This document shows, in pieces, positions 24,077 through 32,737 of a stretch of 64,000 bases of DNA. Source of the stretch: RHKX01 sp046330285 (GTDB taxonomy: Bacteria > Actinomycetota > Thermoleophilia > Solirubrobacterales > 70-9); assembly GCA_046330285.1 (NCBI GenBank), contig JAXLSX010000001.1, positions 372,001 to 436,000 on the forward strand, in the 5' to 3' direction. The translations under genes and the position numbers were made by a program. A model generated the notes under the pieces. It worked only from the letters and a program-made list of their open reading frames with translations. It was not told where the DNA came from and ran no database searches. How positions within the stretch are numbered: position 1 is the first letter of the stretch; each line of letters begins with the position of its first letter.

Positions 24077-24894
24077 CGGTGCGGCTGATTCTTGCGGGTC
24101 TTCCAGAGGATCAGCCCGGCCAGCCCGGTCCGATAGGCGGCGTAGGGGAGCAGGCTGCGGTCACGCTCGATCAACCGGATCAGCCCCTGCGATGCGAGCG
24201 TCGACGCGAAGGCGGCACCGACTCCGACCGTGGCGGCGCGGGCGAGCTTCGGATCGACGTCGCCGCGGCGGCGCAGCTTGACGGCCTTGCGGACGGCGGC
24301 GGCCGTGATCACCGGCAGCGCGACGGTCCTCGACAGGAGGTTGGCCTGCGCCCGCCGGAAGCCGCGGGCGCGGGCCGCGGCGAGGGTGGAGCCGTTGCGC
24401 GAGACGCCGGGGACGAGGGCTGCCGCTTGGGCGCAGCCGATCGCGAGCCCGTCGGCGGGCGTCGCCTCGACGGCGTTCCGGTCCTGCGGGCAACGGTCGG
24501 CGAGCGCCATCGCGACCGATCCGGCGATCAGGCCGAACGCCGTCGACCGCGGCCCGCCGAGGCGCTGGTCGATCTGGTCCTCGAGCGCGAGGCCGACCGC
24601 GACCGCGGGAAGGAAGGAGAGGGCGATGACGGCGACGCGGCGGCCGTCGAGGCGGCGTAGCTCGTCGGCGATCAGCCGGCGTTGGCCGATCAGCAGCGCC
24701 AGGGCCGCGCCGCCGTGAACGGCCACCTCGAACGCCTTGCGGTCCTCGGGGCTGACCTCGTCGAGGTCCCAGCCGAGCAGCCAGGGGACGATCCGCAGGT
24801 GGGCGGAGCTCGAGACGGGCAGCAGCTCGGTCGGCCCCTGCACGGCGCCGAGGAACGCCGCCCGGGTCGTGGTCAGGCCGCCCTCGGCGCTCAC
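24073..24894 (-). CDS. uppP: Undecaprenyl-diphosphatase (BacA type)
   Basis: 273-aa polytopic membrane enzyme that recycles the undecaprenyl carrier used for peptidoglycan and polysaccharide export. The two active-site blocks are QGPTELLPVSSSAHL near residue 20 and PGVSRNGSTLAAA in the middle; the second usually reads PGxSRSG, so Asn replaces Ser. GTG start at 24894. It lies 4 bp after the dedA-like gene. Carrier recycling fits the neighbouring wall and polysaccharide genes. Confidence 0.92.
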   Translation of the reverse strand: MSAEGGLTTTRAAFLGAVQGPTELLPVSSSAHLRIVPWLLGWDLDEVSPEDRKAFEVAVHGGAALALLIGQRRLIADELRRLDGRRVAVIALSFLPAVAVGLALEDQIDQRLGGPRSTAFGLIAGSVAMALADRCPQDRNAVEATPADGLAIGCAQAAALVPGVSRNGSTLAAARARGFRRAQANLLSRTVALPVITAAAVRKAVKLRRRGDVDPKLARAATVGVGAAFASTLASQGLIRLIERDRSLLPYAAYRTGLAGLILWKTRKNQPHR

Positions 24895-24898
24895 CGGC

Positions 24899-25552
24899 TC
24901 AGGAGCCTTCGCCGGGCGCGGGCGTCTCCTGGCGGCGGCGCAGGTACCGGATCAAGAGCCACGCCGCGGCGATCACGATCACGGCCGCGACCAGGTAGTC
25001 GACGTAGTGCAGCTTGTCCTTCCACTCGTCCCAGTTGTCGCCGGCCGAGCGGCCGATCAGCGTCAGCCCGAGGACCCAGGGGATGCAGCCGAGGGTGGTG
25101 AAGATCGTGAAGCGCCAGAACGGCATCTCGGCGACGCCGGCGGGGAGCGAGATGAACGTGCGGACGATCGGCAGCATCCGGCACCAGAAGACGGTCGCCT
25201 CGCCGTGGTCGCGGAACCAGCGGTCGGCGGTCTCGAGGTGCTTGGGGTTGACGTGGAAGAACCGGTTCTTCTCGAGCAGCTCCTCGCGGCCGTAGTAGCC
25301 GACGCCCCAGGCGATCCAGGAGCCGACGACGTTGCCGAGGACGCCGGCGGCGACCGCCGCGAACAGGGTCATATCGCCGTCGCTGACGTTGAAGCCGGCG
25401 AAGAGCATCGTCGCCTCGCTCGGGATCGGCACGCAGGCGCTCTCGAACGTCATCAGGATGAAGATCCCGACGACCCCGATCGCGTCGACGACGTCGACTG
25501 CGAAGTTGACGATCGGATCGGTTATCGAAGCGGTGAGCGGGAGGGGCGGCAA
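24899..25552 (-). CDS. DedA family (SNARE-associated/VTT) membrane protein
   Basis: 217 aa with five to six membrane segments. DedA signatures are FESACVPIPSEATMLFAG, GNVVGSWIAWGVGYYGRE and RMLPIVRTFISLPAGVAEMPFWRF. DedA proteins include translocases that recycle undecaprenyl phosphate (UptA). That would pair well with the downstream UppP phosphatase, but substrate assignment is inference. The only available start in frame is TTG 25552; there is no clear ribosome-binding site. It diverges from the dehydratase gene. Confidence 0.88.
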   Translation of the reverse strand: MPPLPLTASITDPIVNFAVDVVDAIGVVGIFILMTFESACVPIPSEATMLFAGFNVSDGDMTLFAAVAAGVLGNVVGSWIAWGVGYYGREELLEKNRFFHVNPKHLETADRWFRDHGEATVFWCRMLPIVRTFISLPAGVAEMPFWRFTIFTTLGCIPWVLGLTLIGRSAGDNWDEWKDKLHYVDYLVAAVIVIAAAWLLIRYLRRRQETPAPGEGS

Positions 25553-25624
25553 ACGGCGTCCAGCGGTGCGGGTGAGGGGCTTGCGGAGCGCGCATCCGGC
25601 ACGTCGCGAGCCCGGCGGGGACTC

Positions 25625-25630
25625 TACCCT
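25625..25630 (+). promoter_or_regulatory. -10 box TACCCT for a leaderless gene
   Basis: TACCCT ends 7 nt before ATG 25638, so transcription should begin at or beside the start codon. There is no Shine-Dalgarno sequence. This spacing recurs at several other genes in the window. Confidence 0.45.
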
Positions 25631-25637
25631 TTGACCG

Positions 25638-27527
25638 ATGAACCGCCTGCGCGCGCCCGTGCTGCGGCACCGGATCTTCCAGCTTGCGGCGGATGCGGTC
25701 CTCGCCGCAATTGCCTTCTACCTGGCGTTCGCGATCCGGTTCATCGACGAGCCCGGCGGCATTCCCGACCGCTACGTGGACATGCTCACGGGCTCGGTCG
25801 TCTTTGTCGCGCTCGGCAAGACGATCATCTTCGGGCTGATGGGGCTCCACCAGAAGTGGTGGCGCTACTTCAACCTCGGCGACATCTGGTCGGTGATGCG
25901 CGCCTGCGCGGTCGCCTCGGCGCTGCTGATCGCCTTCTTCGTCATCGCCAAGCCGTTCTCGAGCCCGATGCCGCGCTCGGTGATGATCTACGACTTCGTC
26001 TTCACGCTCGGCCTGCTCGTCGTCGCCCGCAGCATCGCGCGCTTCTACTTCGTCGAGCGCCGGATGCGTCGCCACAACCGGCGCAAGCACGACGACGTCC
26101 TCGTCGTCGGGGCCGGTTCCGGCGGGCAGATGGTCGTCCGCGAGCTCCGGCTCAACCCGGAGCTCGGCAACCCGGTCGGGTTCGTCGACGACGATCCGCG
26201 CAAGCGCGGGATGCGGCTGTCCGGGCTGAAGGTCCTCGGCGGCACCGACGAGCTCGGCGCGATCCTCGAACGCGAGAAGCCGGCCGAGGTCGTGATCGCG
26301 ATCCCCTCCGCCCCCGGCGCCGTCCGCGGCAAGGTCGTCTCCGAGTGCCGCGAGCGCGATATCCGGGTGCGGACCCTCCCGACCGTCTTCGAGCTCCTCC
26401 GCGGCGGCGTCCAGCTGACCCGGCAGCTCCGCGAGGTCCAGGTCGAGGACGTCCTCGGCCGCGAGCCCGTCGTCATCGAGCTCGACCGGGTCGGCGCCTA
26501 TCTGACCGACCGGGTCGTGCTCGTCACCGGCGCCGGCGGGTCGATCGGCTCCGAGCTCTGCCGTCAGATCGCCAGGGTCGGCCCGCGGCAGCTCATCCTC
26601 GTCGACCAGGCCGAGGACAACCTCTTCCAGATCGACCGCGAGCTCACCTCCGAGTGGCACTTCGGCCGCTGCGAGGCCGTCCTCGCGGACTGCAAGGACG
26701 GCGAGCGGATGCTCGAGGTGATGCAGCGCTCGAAGCCCGACGTCGTCTTCCACGCCGCGGCCTACAAGCACGTTCCCCTGGTCGAGGCGAACCCGCTCGA
26801 GGCGGTGCGCAACAACGCGATGGCCACGCGGGTCGTCGCCGAGACGGCGGCCGTCTCCGGCGCCGACCGCTTCGTCCTGATCTCGACCGACAAGGCCGTG
26901 AACCCGCGCACGGTTATGGGCGCGTCGAAGGCGATGGCGGAGTCGATCGTCCGCAGCGCCGCGGCCCGGCACCCGGACACGCGATTCGTCTCGGTCCGGT
27001 TCGGCAACGTCCTCGGCTCCTCTGGCAGCGTCGTTCCGATCTTCCGCAACCAGATCGAGCGCGGCGGCCCGGTCACCGTCACCCACCCGGAGATGACCCG
27101 GTACTTCATGACGATCCCCGAGGCGGTCCAGCTCGTCATCCGCGCCGCCGACCTCGGTGGCGACGGCGACGTCTTCGTCCTCGAGATGGGTGAGCCGGTG
27201 AAGATCGTCGACCTCGCACGGAACATGATCCGTCTCGCCGGCTACGAGCCGGACACGGACATCGCGATCGAGTTCACCGCCCCGCGGCCCGGGGAGCAGC
27301 TCCACGAGCAGCTCCTCGCCGACGGCGAGCACTCCGAGCCGACGGCCGAGGGGAGGATCGTCAGGGCCGTTCGTGAGGAGCCGCTGGACCCCGTCCGGGT
27401 CGAGGAGACGCTCGAGCAGCTGCGCGATCTGATCGGCAGCGGGGACGAGACCGACCTGGCTCGCCGGGTGGTGGGCGTGATCAGCTCCGGCTTGGCCCCC
27501 GGCGGCGGGACTAAGATCACCCGCTGA
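25638..27527 (+). CDS. Membrane-bound UDP-sugar 4,6-dehydratase (PglF/WbpM/CapD family)
   Basis: 629 aa. Four N-terminal membrane helices (1-about 130) are followed by a CoA-binding-like Rossmann domain (VLVVGAGSGGQMV, about 150-260) and a catalytic extended SDR domain (about 290-600). The latter has TGAGGSIGSE near 297, HAAAYKHVPLVE, STDKAVNP and Met427-x3-Lys431, the Ser-Met-Lys arrangement known in WbpM-type enzymes where Met replaces Tyr. It should convert UDP-GlcNAc to a 4-keto-6-deoxy sugar for a surface glycan. No matching aminotransferase is present in the cluster. Confidence 0.93.
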   Translation: MNRLRAPVLRHRIFQLAADAVLAAIAFYLAFAIRFIDEPGGIPDRYVDMLTGSVVFVALGKTIIFGLMGLHQKWWRYFNLGDIWSVMRACAVASALLIAFFVIAKPFSSPMPRSVMIYDFVFTLGLLVVARSIARFYFVERRMRRHNRRKHDDVLVVGAGSGGQMVVRELRLNPELGNPVGFVDDDPRKRGMRLSGLKVLGGTDELGAILEREKPAEVVIAIPSAPGAVRGKVVSECRERDIRVRTLPTVFELLRGGVQLTRQLREVQVEDVLGREPVVIELDRVGAYLTDRVVLVTGAGGSIGSELCRQIARVGPRQLILVDQAEDNLFQIDRELTSEWHFGRCEAVLADCKDGERMLEVMQRSKPDVVFHAAAYKHVPLVEANPLEAVRNNAMATRVVAETAAVSGADRFVLISTDKAVNPRTVMGASKAMAESIVRSAAARHPDTRFVSVRFGNVLGSSGSVVPIFRNQIERGGPVTVTHPEMTRYFMTIPEAVQLVIRAADLGGDGDVFVLEMGEPVKIVDLARNMIRLAGYEPDTDIAIEFTAPRPGEQLHEQLLADGEHSEPTAEGRIVRAVREEPLDPVRVEETLEQLRDLIGSGDETDLARRVVGVISSGLAPGGGTKITR

Positions 27528-27529
27528 GA

Positions 27530-28306
27530 ATGGACCTGCTGAAGGAGATCGGTGCGATCCTCGGCTTCGTCGCCTTCGGCGGCTTCGCCGTGCTCGTCTT
27601 CATGACGTTCCAGCAGGCGCGCCATCTGCGCCGCCTGCGGGAGTGGGCCGGCCGTGCGCCCGAGCGCGCCGCGGCCGAGGAGGAGCGTGCCGCCGGGGTT
27701 TCCTCCGAGGCGACGATGCCGGCCATCCCGCCGCCGGGAGCCGACGATCGCGGCGCCGCGCCGGCGCCGTCGGGACCGGGCCGGGTCGCGCGAATGCGGG
27801 GCGAGGTGGCCTTCCGCTACGAGGAGCTCGACAAGCGCTCTCCGGTCAGCCCGCTCGTGCTCGGCCTCGGCATCCTGGCGCTGATCATCGCCGCGGTCAT
27901 CCTCACCGGCGGCTTCGGTCTCCTCTCCAGCGACGACGGCGGCGGGTCGGCGCAGAAGTCGGCGGCGACGAAGCCCGCCAAGCAGGAGAAGCCCGAGGTG
28001 GCGGTGCTCAACGGCACCGCGCCCGAGGGTGGGGTCGGGGTGCCCGGCACCGCCAACGCCGCCAGCGTCTTCGTCAAGGACGCCGGCTGGAAGGTCGGCG
28101 AGGTCGGCGACGCCGGCAGCTTCCCGACGAGTTCGGTGATGTTCGAGGACGGCTTCAAGTCCGATGCCGAGACGCTCGCCTCGGACCTCAGCGAACAGCT
28201 CGGGGATCTCGAGGTGATCCCGATCACGCCGGAGGTCGCCGACGTTGCGAACGGCGCGGATCTCGCGCTCGTCGTCGGCCAGGACGACCAGGGCATCGCC
28301 GGATGA
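27530..28306 (+). CDS. Membrane protein with C-terminal LytR_C domain (first of a pair)
   Basis: 258 aa. The layout is a membrane helix (about 8-26), a basic/Ala-Pro-rich cytoplasmic loop of about 75 residues, a second helix (about 108-132) and an extracytoplasmic domain (about 150-258) beginning EVAVLNGTA, the start typical of LytR_C. No LytR-CpsA-Psr catalytic domain is present. It begins 2 bp after the dehydratase gene and is followed by a gene of identical length and layout. A role in attaching or organising the cluster's glycan is inferred from position. Confidence 0.8.
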   Translation: MDLLKEIGAILGFVAFGGFAVLVFMTFQQARHLRRLREWAGRAPERAAAEEERAAGVSSEATMPAIPPPGADDRGAAPAPSGPGRVARMRGEVAFRYEELDKRSPVSPLVLGLGILALIIAAVILTGGFGLLSSDDGGGSAQKSAATKPAKQEKPEVAVLNGTAPEGGVGVPGTANAASVFVKDAGWKVGEVGDAGSFPTSSVMFEDGFKSDAETLASDLSEQLGDLEVIPITPEVADVANGADLALVVGQDDQGIAG

Positions 28307-28325
28307 CCCCGCCGAGCGCCGCGCG

Positions 28326-29102
28326 ATGCAATCCGTCCTGACCGTCACCGCAGCCGCCGAATCGCTCCTCGGCAAGGGGCTCCTCGTCCCGCTCGGCGGC
28401 ATCGCGGCGTTGCTGGCGATGGCCGGCATGCTGCTGCTGCTTCCGATCTTCCTCAACCAGCGCCGCGAGATCGCACGACTGACCGGATGGATGAACCGCG
28501 AGCCCGATGCCGGTACCCGCGAGTTCCGCGCGATCGCACCGCCCGGGACGTGGACCGGTTCCGCCGCCGCCGACCGCGTCACCTCCGAGCGCCCGGCGCT
28601 CGAGCGGATCGGGACCGCCGAGCAGCGGGCGATCGAGTACCAGCGGCTCCCGTGGTGGCGGCGCGTCATCGAGCGGGGCCCCCGGCATCCGCTCGTGATC
28701 TCGATCTTCGTGATCCTGATCGCCGGCGCGATCTTCTATGCAGCCGCGCACTTCCTCCGCGCCGAGAGCAACGACAGCGCGCCGAATCGGATCGACCCGA
28801 GCACCGTCAGCGTGGTCATCCTCAACGCCTCTTCCTCGTCGGGGCTGGCGGGCGACGTCTCCGACCAGCTGGGCAATCGCGACTTCGACGTGGTCGGTAC
28901 CAGTGTCGCCAACGGCGGCAGCGGCAAGAGCATCGTCCGTTACGCCGACGGCGCCCAGCGCGAGGCGAAACTCGTTGCCAAGGTGCTCGGCATCAAGTCC
29001 GTGAAGCCGTTCGACAACGAGGCTGAGGCAGCGGCTGACAACCAGGCCGAGGTCGTGGCGTTCGTCGGGGACGACGTCACTGTCGGCGCCGGCAAGGGCT
29101 GA
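28326..29102 (+). CDS. Membrane protein with C-terminal LytR_C domain (second of a pair)
   Basis: 258 aa from ATG 28326; upstream in-frame starts overlap the previous gene and lack site support. The layout is a first helix (about 18-42), a cytoplasmic loop with EIARLTGWMNREP, a second helix (about 126-146, HPLVISIFVILIAGAIFY) and an extracytoplasmic domain starting VSVVILNASSSSGLAGDVSDQL, the LytR_C motif. It shares little sequence identity with its neighbour outside these features. A diverged tandem duplication is likely. Confidence 0.8.
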   Translation: MQSVLTVTAAAESLLGKGLLVPLGGIAALLAMAGMLLLLPIFLNQRREIARLTGWMNREPDAGTREFRAIAPPGTWTGSAAADRVTSERPALERIGTAEQRAIEYQRLPWWRRVIERGPRHPLVISIFVILIAGAIFYAAAHFLRAESNDSAPNRIDPSTVSVVILNASSSSGLAGDVSDQLGNRDFDVVGTSVANGGSGKSIVRYADGAQREAKLVAKVLGIKSVKPFDNEAEAAADNQAEVVAFVGDDVTVGAGKG

Positions 29103-29106
29103 CCCC

Positions 29107-29589
29107 GTGAGCAGCGACCGGGCCGGGCGCGGGGCGCAACTCGGCGCCGTCCTCTTCGCCGTCCTCCTCGTCCTGACGATCGCGACGTTCGCGGTCGAGC
29201 GCGCGGCAAGGTCGTCCGACGACGTGGTCAACACGGTTGAGTTGTCGCCGACGCTCGAGACCGGCAAGGCCGAGGTCACGTTCACGCTGACCGATGCCGA
29301 CTCCGACGTCGACGTCCTGATCATCGATGGCAACGAGGACAGCGACGGTGACGTGGTCGCCACGCTTGCCGACGGTGAAAGTCTCGGAGCCGGTCCGCAC
29401 ACGTTCACCTGGGACGGGAGAACCGACGACGGCATCGAAGCACCGGCCGGGCTCTACGCGCTCGAGGTGGTCCTCGGCGACGAAGGCCGCGACGTCAAGC
29501 CTCCGGGTCGCATCGAAGTCAAGAGGTTCGTGATCGTCCCGTCGAATCAGTCGTCGCCGCTCCTCGACGACCCGTCCGGGAAGCCCTGA
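29107..29589 (+). CDS. Membrane-anchored FlgD-Ig-like domain protein
   Basis: 160 aa, GTG start. An N-terminal helix (about 11-30) anchors an extracytoplasmic beta domain with GKAEVTFTLTDADSDVDVLI and the closing pattern HTFTWDGRTDDGIEAPAGLYALEVV, which is characteristic of FlgD-type immunoglobulin domains. Its stop overlaps the ATG of the polymerase gene, so it belongs to the polysaccharide operon. Specific function is unknown. Confidence 0.75.
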   Translation: MSSDRAGRGAQLGAVLFAVLLVLTIATFAVERAARSSDDVVNTVELSPTLETGKAEVTFTLTDADSDVDVLIIDGNEDSDGDVVATLADGESLGAGPHTFTWDGRTDDGIEAPAGLYALEVVLGDEGRDVKPPGRIEVKRFVIVPSNQSSPLLDDPSGKP

Positions 29590-31067
29590 TGGACGAGCCC
29601 CTGCTCTGGATCGGCTCCGTCGTCTGCGCCCTGCTCGCCGCGGCTGGCATCGCGCCGCTGCTCGGCCGCCGGGCACGACTGCTCGCGCTCAGCGCCGGCG
29701 TCCTGCTCGCACCCGTCCTCGTCCTCGGCGACAGCTGGGACAGCAGCCAGATCGCCGACCTCCGCGACCGCCCGTCGCTGCTCCTCGCCGGAGCGGTCGC
29801 CGCGGTGGTCGGCCTCGTGGTGGTCGGCTGGTTCTTCCGTCGCAAGCCGCTCTGGCTGGCCCCGGCGCTGATCGCGGCGATGCCCTTCCGGGTGCCGATC
29901 GATCTCGGCGCGGGGGACGCGAACCTGCTGCTCCCGCTCTACGCGGTGATCGCGGGGGGGCTCGCCGCGACCGTCTGGGGCGCTTGGCGGGATCCCGCTC
30001 CCGCCGCGGAGGAGACCGACCGCGGCCCCTGGATCCGGGCGATCGGCTGGGCCCTGGCCGGGATGGTCGTCCTCTACGCCCTCCAGCTCGCCTACGCCGA
30101 CGACATCACCCACGGCCTCCAGAACGTCGCCTTCTTCCTCGCTCCGTTCGCCGCGCTCTACCTGCTGCTGACGGAGGCGCGCTGGGACCGGTCGCTGCTG
30201 CGGACGGTCGTCTGGGTGCTGGCGATCGAGGGTCTGCTGTTCCTCGTCGTCGGCGCAGCCGAGTACGTCTCGGGCGAGCTGCTCTGGAACGACAAGGTGA
30301 TCTCCGGGAACGAGGCGCACACCTACTTCCGGGTCAACTCGCTGTTCTGGGACCCGAACATCCTCGGCCGCTACCTGGCCGTGACGATGACCGTCCTCGC
30401 CGCGGTCGTCGCCTACTCGCGGCGCCCGCGCGAGATCTGGACCGCGGCGGCCTGCTTCGCGCTGTTCCTGCTTCTGCTGCTGGTCAGCTACTCGCAGACC
30501 AGCACGATCTCGCTCTTCGCCGGCCTGCTCGTCCTCGTCGCGACGAGGTGGGGGGTGGGCCGCGGCATCGGCGCCGGCATCGCGACGGTGCTCGCCCTGG
30601 CCGCCGCCGTGGCGCTGATCGCCGGCGGCGGGCTCAGCAGCGAGACGACCAGCGGCCGTTCGGGACTGATCGACGGCGGCCTCCACATCGCCCGCGACAA
30701 CCCCGTCGCCGGGATCGGCTCGGGCGGCTTCGGCGACGAGTTCACGGCCCGCTACTACGAGGGGGAGGGCTTCGCGGCGGAGAGCCACACCGAGCCGGTC
30801 ACGGTCGCCGCCGAGCAGGGCGCGATCGGGCTGCTCGCCTACGCCGCGTTCCTCCTCGTCACCTTCGGAGCGCTGCTGTCGGCCACGGGGCTCGCCATCG
30901 GCGGTCGCGCGCGAGGGACCGCCCTTGCTGCGACCCTGCTTGCGATCTACGCGCTGATGTTCGTCCACAGCCTCGGCTACGCGGCCTTCCTGATCGACCC
31001 GATCACCTGGGCGGTCCTGGCGATCGCCGGCGCCGCCCTCGTCCGCGCTCCGCGACCGAGCGGCTGA
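29589..31067 (+). CDS. O-antigen ligase/polymerase family protein (Wzy-like)
   Basis: 492 aa with about twelve membrane helices. The larger external loop contains the conserved stretch YFRVNSLFWDPNILGRYLA and a later IARDNPVAGIGSGGFGDEF block with the Wzy_C signature (GxGxGxF). It probably polymerises or ligates repeat units carried on undecaprenyl diphosphate. It sits directly before a Wzx-type flippase, as in Wzx/Wzy-dependent pathways. Confidence 0.85.
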   Translation: MDEPLLWIGSVVCALLAAAGIAPLLGRRARLLALSAGVLLAPVLVLGDSWDSSQIADLRDRPSLLLAGAVAAVVGLVVVGWFFRRKPLWLAPALIAAMPFRVPIDLGAGDANLLLPLYAVIAGGLAATVWGAWRDPAPAAEETDRGPWIRAIGWALAGMVVLYALQLAYADDITHGLQNVAFFLAPFAALYLLLTEARWDRSLLRTVVWVLAIEGLLFLVVGAAEYVSGELLWNDKVISGNEAHTYFRVNSLFWDPNILGRYLAVTMTVLAAVVAYSRRPREIWTAAACFALFLLLLLVSYSQTSTISLFAGLLVLVATRWGVGRGIGAGIATVLALAAAVALIAGGGLSSETTSGRSGLIDGGLHIARDNPVAGIGSGGFGDEFTARYYEGEGFAAESHTEPVTVAAEQGAIGLLAYAAFLLVTFGALLSATGLAIGGRARGTALAATLLAIYALMFVHSLGYAAFLIDPITWAVLAIAGAALVRAPRPSG

Positions 31068-31079
31068 TCGGGGCGGCCG

Positions 31080-32636
31080 GTGCTCGACTACCTCCGCCGA
31101 CTCGCCACCACCGGCTTCGCATACACCGGTGCGAGCGTCGCCTCGAAGGTGCTCGCGGTCCTGCTGCTGCCGCTCTACACGCGGTACCTGACGACCGCCG
31201 ACTACGGGCAGGCCGAGCTCCTCTTCTCCACCGTCGTCGCAGCGAGCATCGTCATCCGGCTCGGGCTGATCGAGGCGCTTCTGCGCTTCTACTACCTGCC
31301 CGGCGAGCGCGGGGACCGGGTGATCGCGACGGGGTTCGGCGCGCTCTTCTGGACGACGACCGTCGCGGCTCTGGTGGCGCTGCCGTTCGCCTCACAGATC
31401 GGCGACGTGATCAGCGGCGACCCGCTCGACCCGGCCCTCGTCCGGATCGCGATCGGCGGGCTCTGGGTGCTGACGCTCTACGAGTACATGGTCACGCTGT
31501 TCCGCCTCGACGAGCGCGCCAAGGCCTACTTCGGCTTCACGATCGGCAACGTCCTGCTGGCGATCGGGCTGACCGTCGTCTTCGTCGTCGGCCTCGACCT
31601 CGGGGCGGAGGGGCTACTGCTCGGCTCCTACCTCGCCGGCCTCCCGTTCCTGCTCTGGCTGATCTGGGATGAGCGCCACCGGCTCAGCCTCCGGTTCGAG
31701 AACGACCTGCTGCGGCGGATGGTCAACTTCGGCCTGCCGACGATGCCGGCCGAGATCTCGATCTACTCGCTCGCCTTCATCGACCGGATCATCATCTCCC
31801 GCGCGATCGGGCTCGCCGAGCTCGGCCTCTACGCGCTCGCGTTCAAGTTCAGCCAGGCGATCCAGGTCGTCGTCCGCGGCTTCCAGCTCGCCTGGCCGCC
31901 GCTCGCCTACTCGATCCAGGACGACGAGGAGGCCCGCCGCACCTACGCCGTCGTCGTCACCGCCTTCACCGCCCTCTGCGGGCTGATCGTCGTCGGCATG
32001 TGGCTCGAGGCGCGCTGGATCGTCCGCCTGCTCGCCGCCCCGGAGTTCTTCGACTCCTACGAAGCCATCGGGCCGCTCGCCCTCGGTGCCGCCCTCTACG
32101 GCATCTACCTCGCCCTCGTCGTCATCCTCGGCCGCACCGGCAAGACGAAGTACAACTTCCCGGTCACGATCGTCGCGACGATCGCCAACGTCGTCCTCAA
32201 CCTGATCCTCGTCCCGTCCATGGGGATCGTCGGCGCCGGCGTCGCCCTGATCGCCTCCTACCTGATCGTGATCGTCCTCATCTACGGCGTCAGCCGCCGG
32301 ATCTTCCCGATCCCGTGGCAGTGGGGCCGACTCGCCGTCATCGTCGGCGCCGGAGCGGTCATGGTCGCCGCCGGCGATCTCCTGCTGCCGACCGAGGGCG
32401 CCGCCGGCTTTCTCTCCCGCCTCGCGGTCTTCGCCCTCTACCCGGTCGTCCTCTGGTTCGGCGGCGCCATCAACCGCGGCGAGAGGGCGCAGGTGAAGGC
32501 TCTGATCAGCGAGGGGAACCTCCGCGACCGCCTCGCGGCGATGCGCGCCGACCGCGCCACCGAGAGCGACGAGCAGGCGCGGGCGGAGGAGCTCTACGAG
32601 CAGGAGATCCGCGACCGCGACCGCGGCAACTTCTGA
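31080..32636 (+). CDS. Polysaccharide flippase (Wzx/MATE-like, MOP superfamily)
   Basis: 518 aa, GTG start 12 bp after the polymerase gene. It has about fourteen hydrophobic segments. The N-terminal YTGASVASKVLAVLLLPLYTRYLTTADYGQAEL is the classic PST/Wzx start. It exports lipid-linked oligosaccharide. The charged C-terminal roughly 45 residues (EEQARAEELYEQEIRDRDRG) form a cytoplasmic, probably coiled tail. This is the last gene of the first half of the cluster and is followed by inverted repeats. Confidence 0.9.
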   Translation: MLDYLRRLATTGFAYTGASVASKVLAVLLLPLYTRYLTTADYGQAELLFSTVVAASIVIRLGLIEALLRFYYLPGERGDRVIATGFGALFWTTTVAALVALPFASQIGDVISGDPLDPALVRIAIGGLWVLTLYEYMVTLFRLDERAKAYFGFTIGNVLLAIGLTVVFVVGLDLGAEGLLLGSYLAGLPFLLWLIWDERHRLSLRFENDLLRRMVNFGLPTMPAEISIYSLAFIDRIIISRAIGLAELGLYALAFKFSQAIQVVVRGFQLAWPPLAYSIQDDEEARRTYAVVVTAFTALCGLIVVGMWLEARWIVRLLAAPEFFDSYEAIGPLALGAALYGIYLALVVILGRTGKTKYNFPVTIVATIANVVLNLILVPSMGIVGAGVALIASYLIVIVLIYGVSRRIFPIPWQWGRLAVIVGAGAVMVAAGDLLLPTEGAAGFLSRLAVFALYPVVLWFGGAINRGERAQVKALISEGNLRDRLAAMRADRATESDEQARAEELYEQEIRDRDRGNF

Positions 32637-32639
32637 CTG

Positions 32640-32716
32640 CGGTCCCGGCCGGGGACCGGCGAGACCGATCCGGACCTATTGCAGCTGGGAATCTTGATGA
32701 GCGCGGTCCGGATCGG
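32640..32716. terminator. Hairpins between convergent flippase and glycosyltransferase genes
   Basis: A CGGTCCC/GGGACCG stem occupies 32640-32658 immediately after the flippase stop. It is followed by a perfect 12-bp inverted repeat (32665-32676 with 32705-32716) around a 28-nt, AT-richer loop. Together they should end both convergent transcripts. The long-loop repeat is unusual for a plain terminator. No gene is visible between 32637 and 32737. Confidence 0.5.
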
Positions 32717-32737
32717 CCTCCCCGGCCCCCAGCCTCC

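Noticed and set aside
24891..27332. Long minus-strand frame across the dehydratase gene
   Set aside because: It overlaps two well-supported genes in another frame and has only low-complexity sequence.
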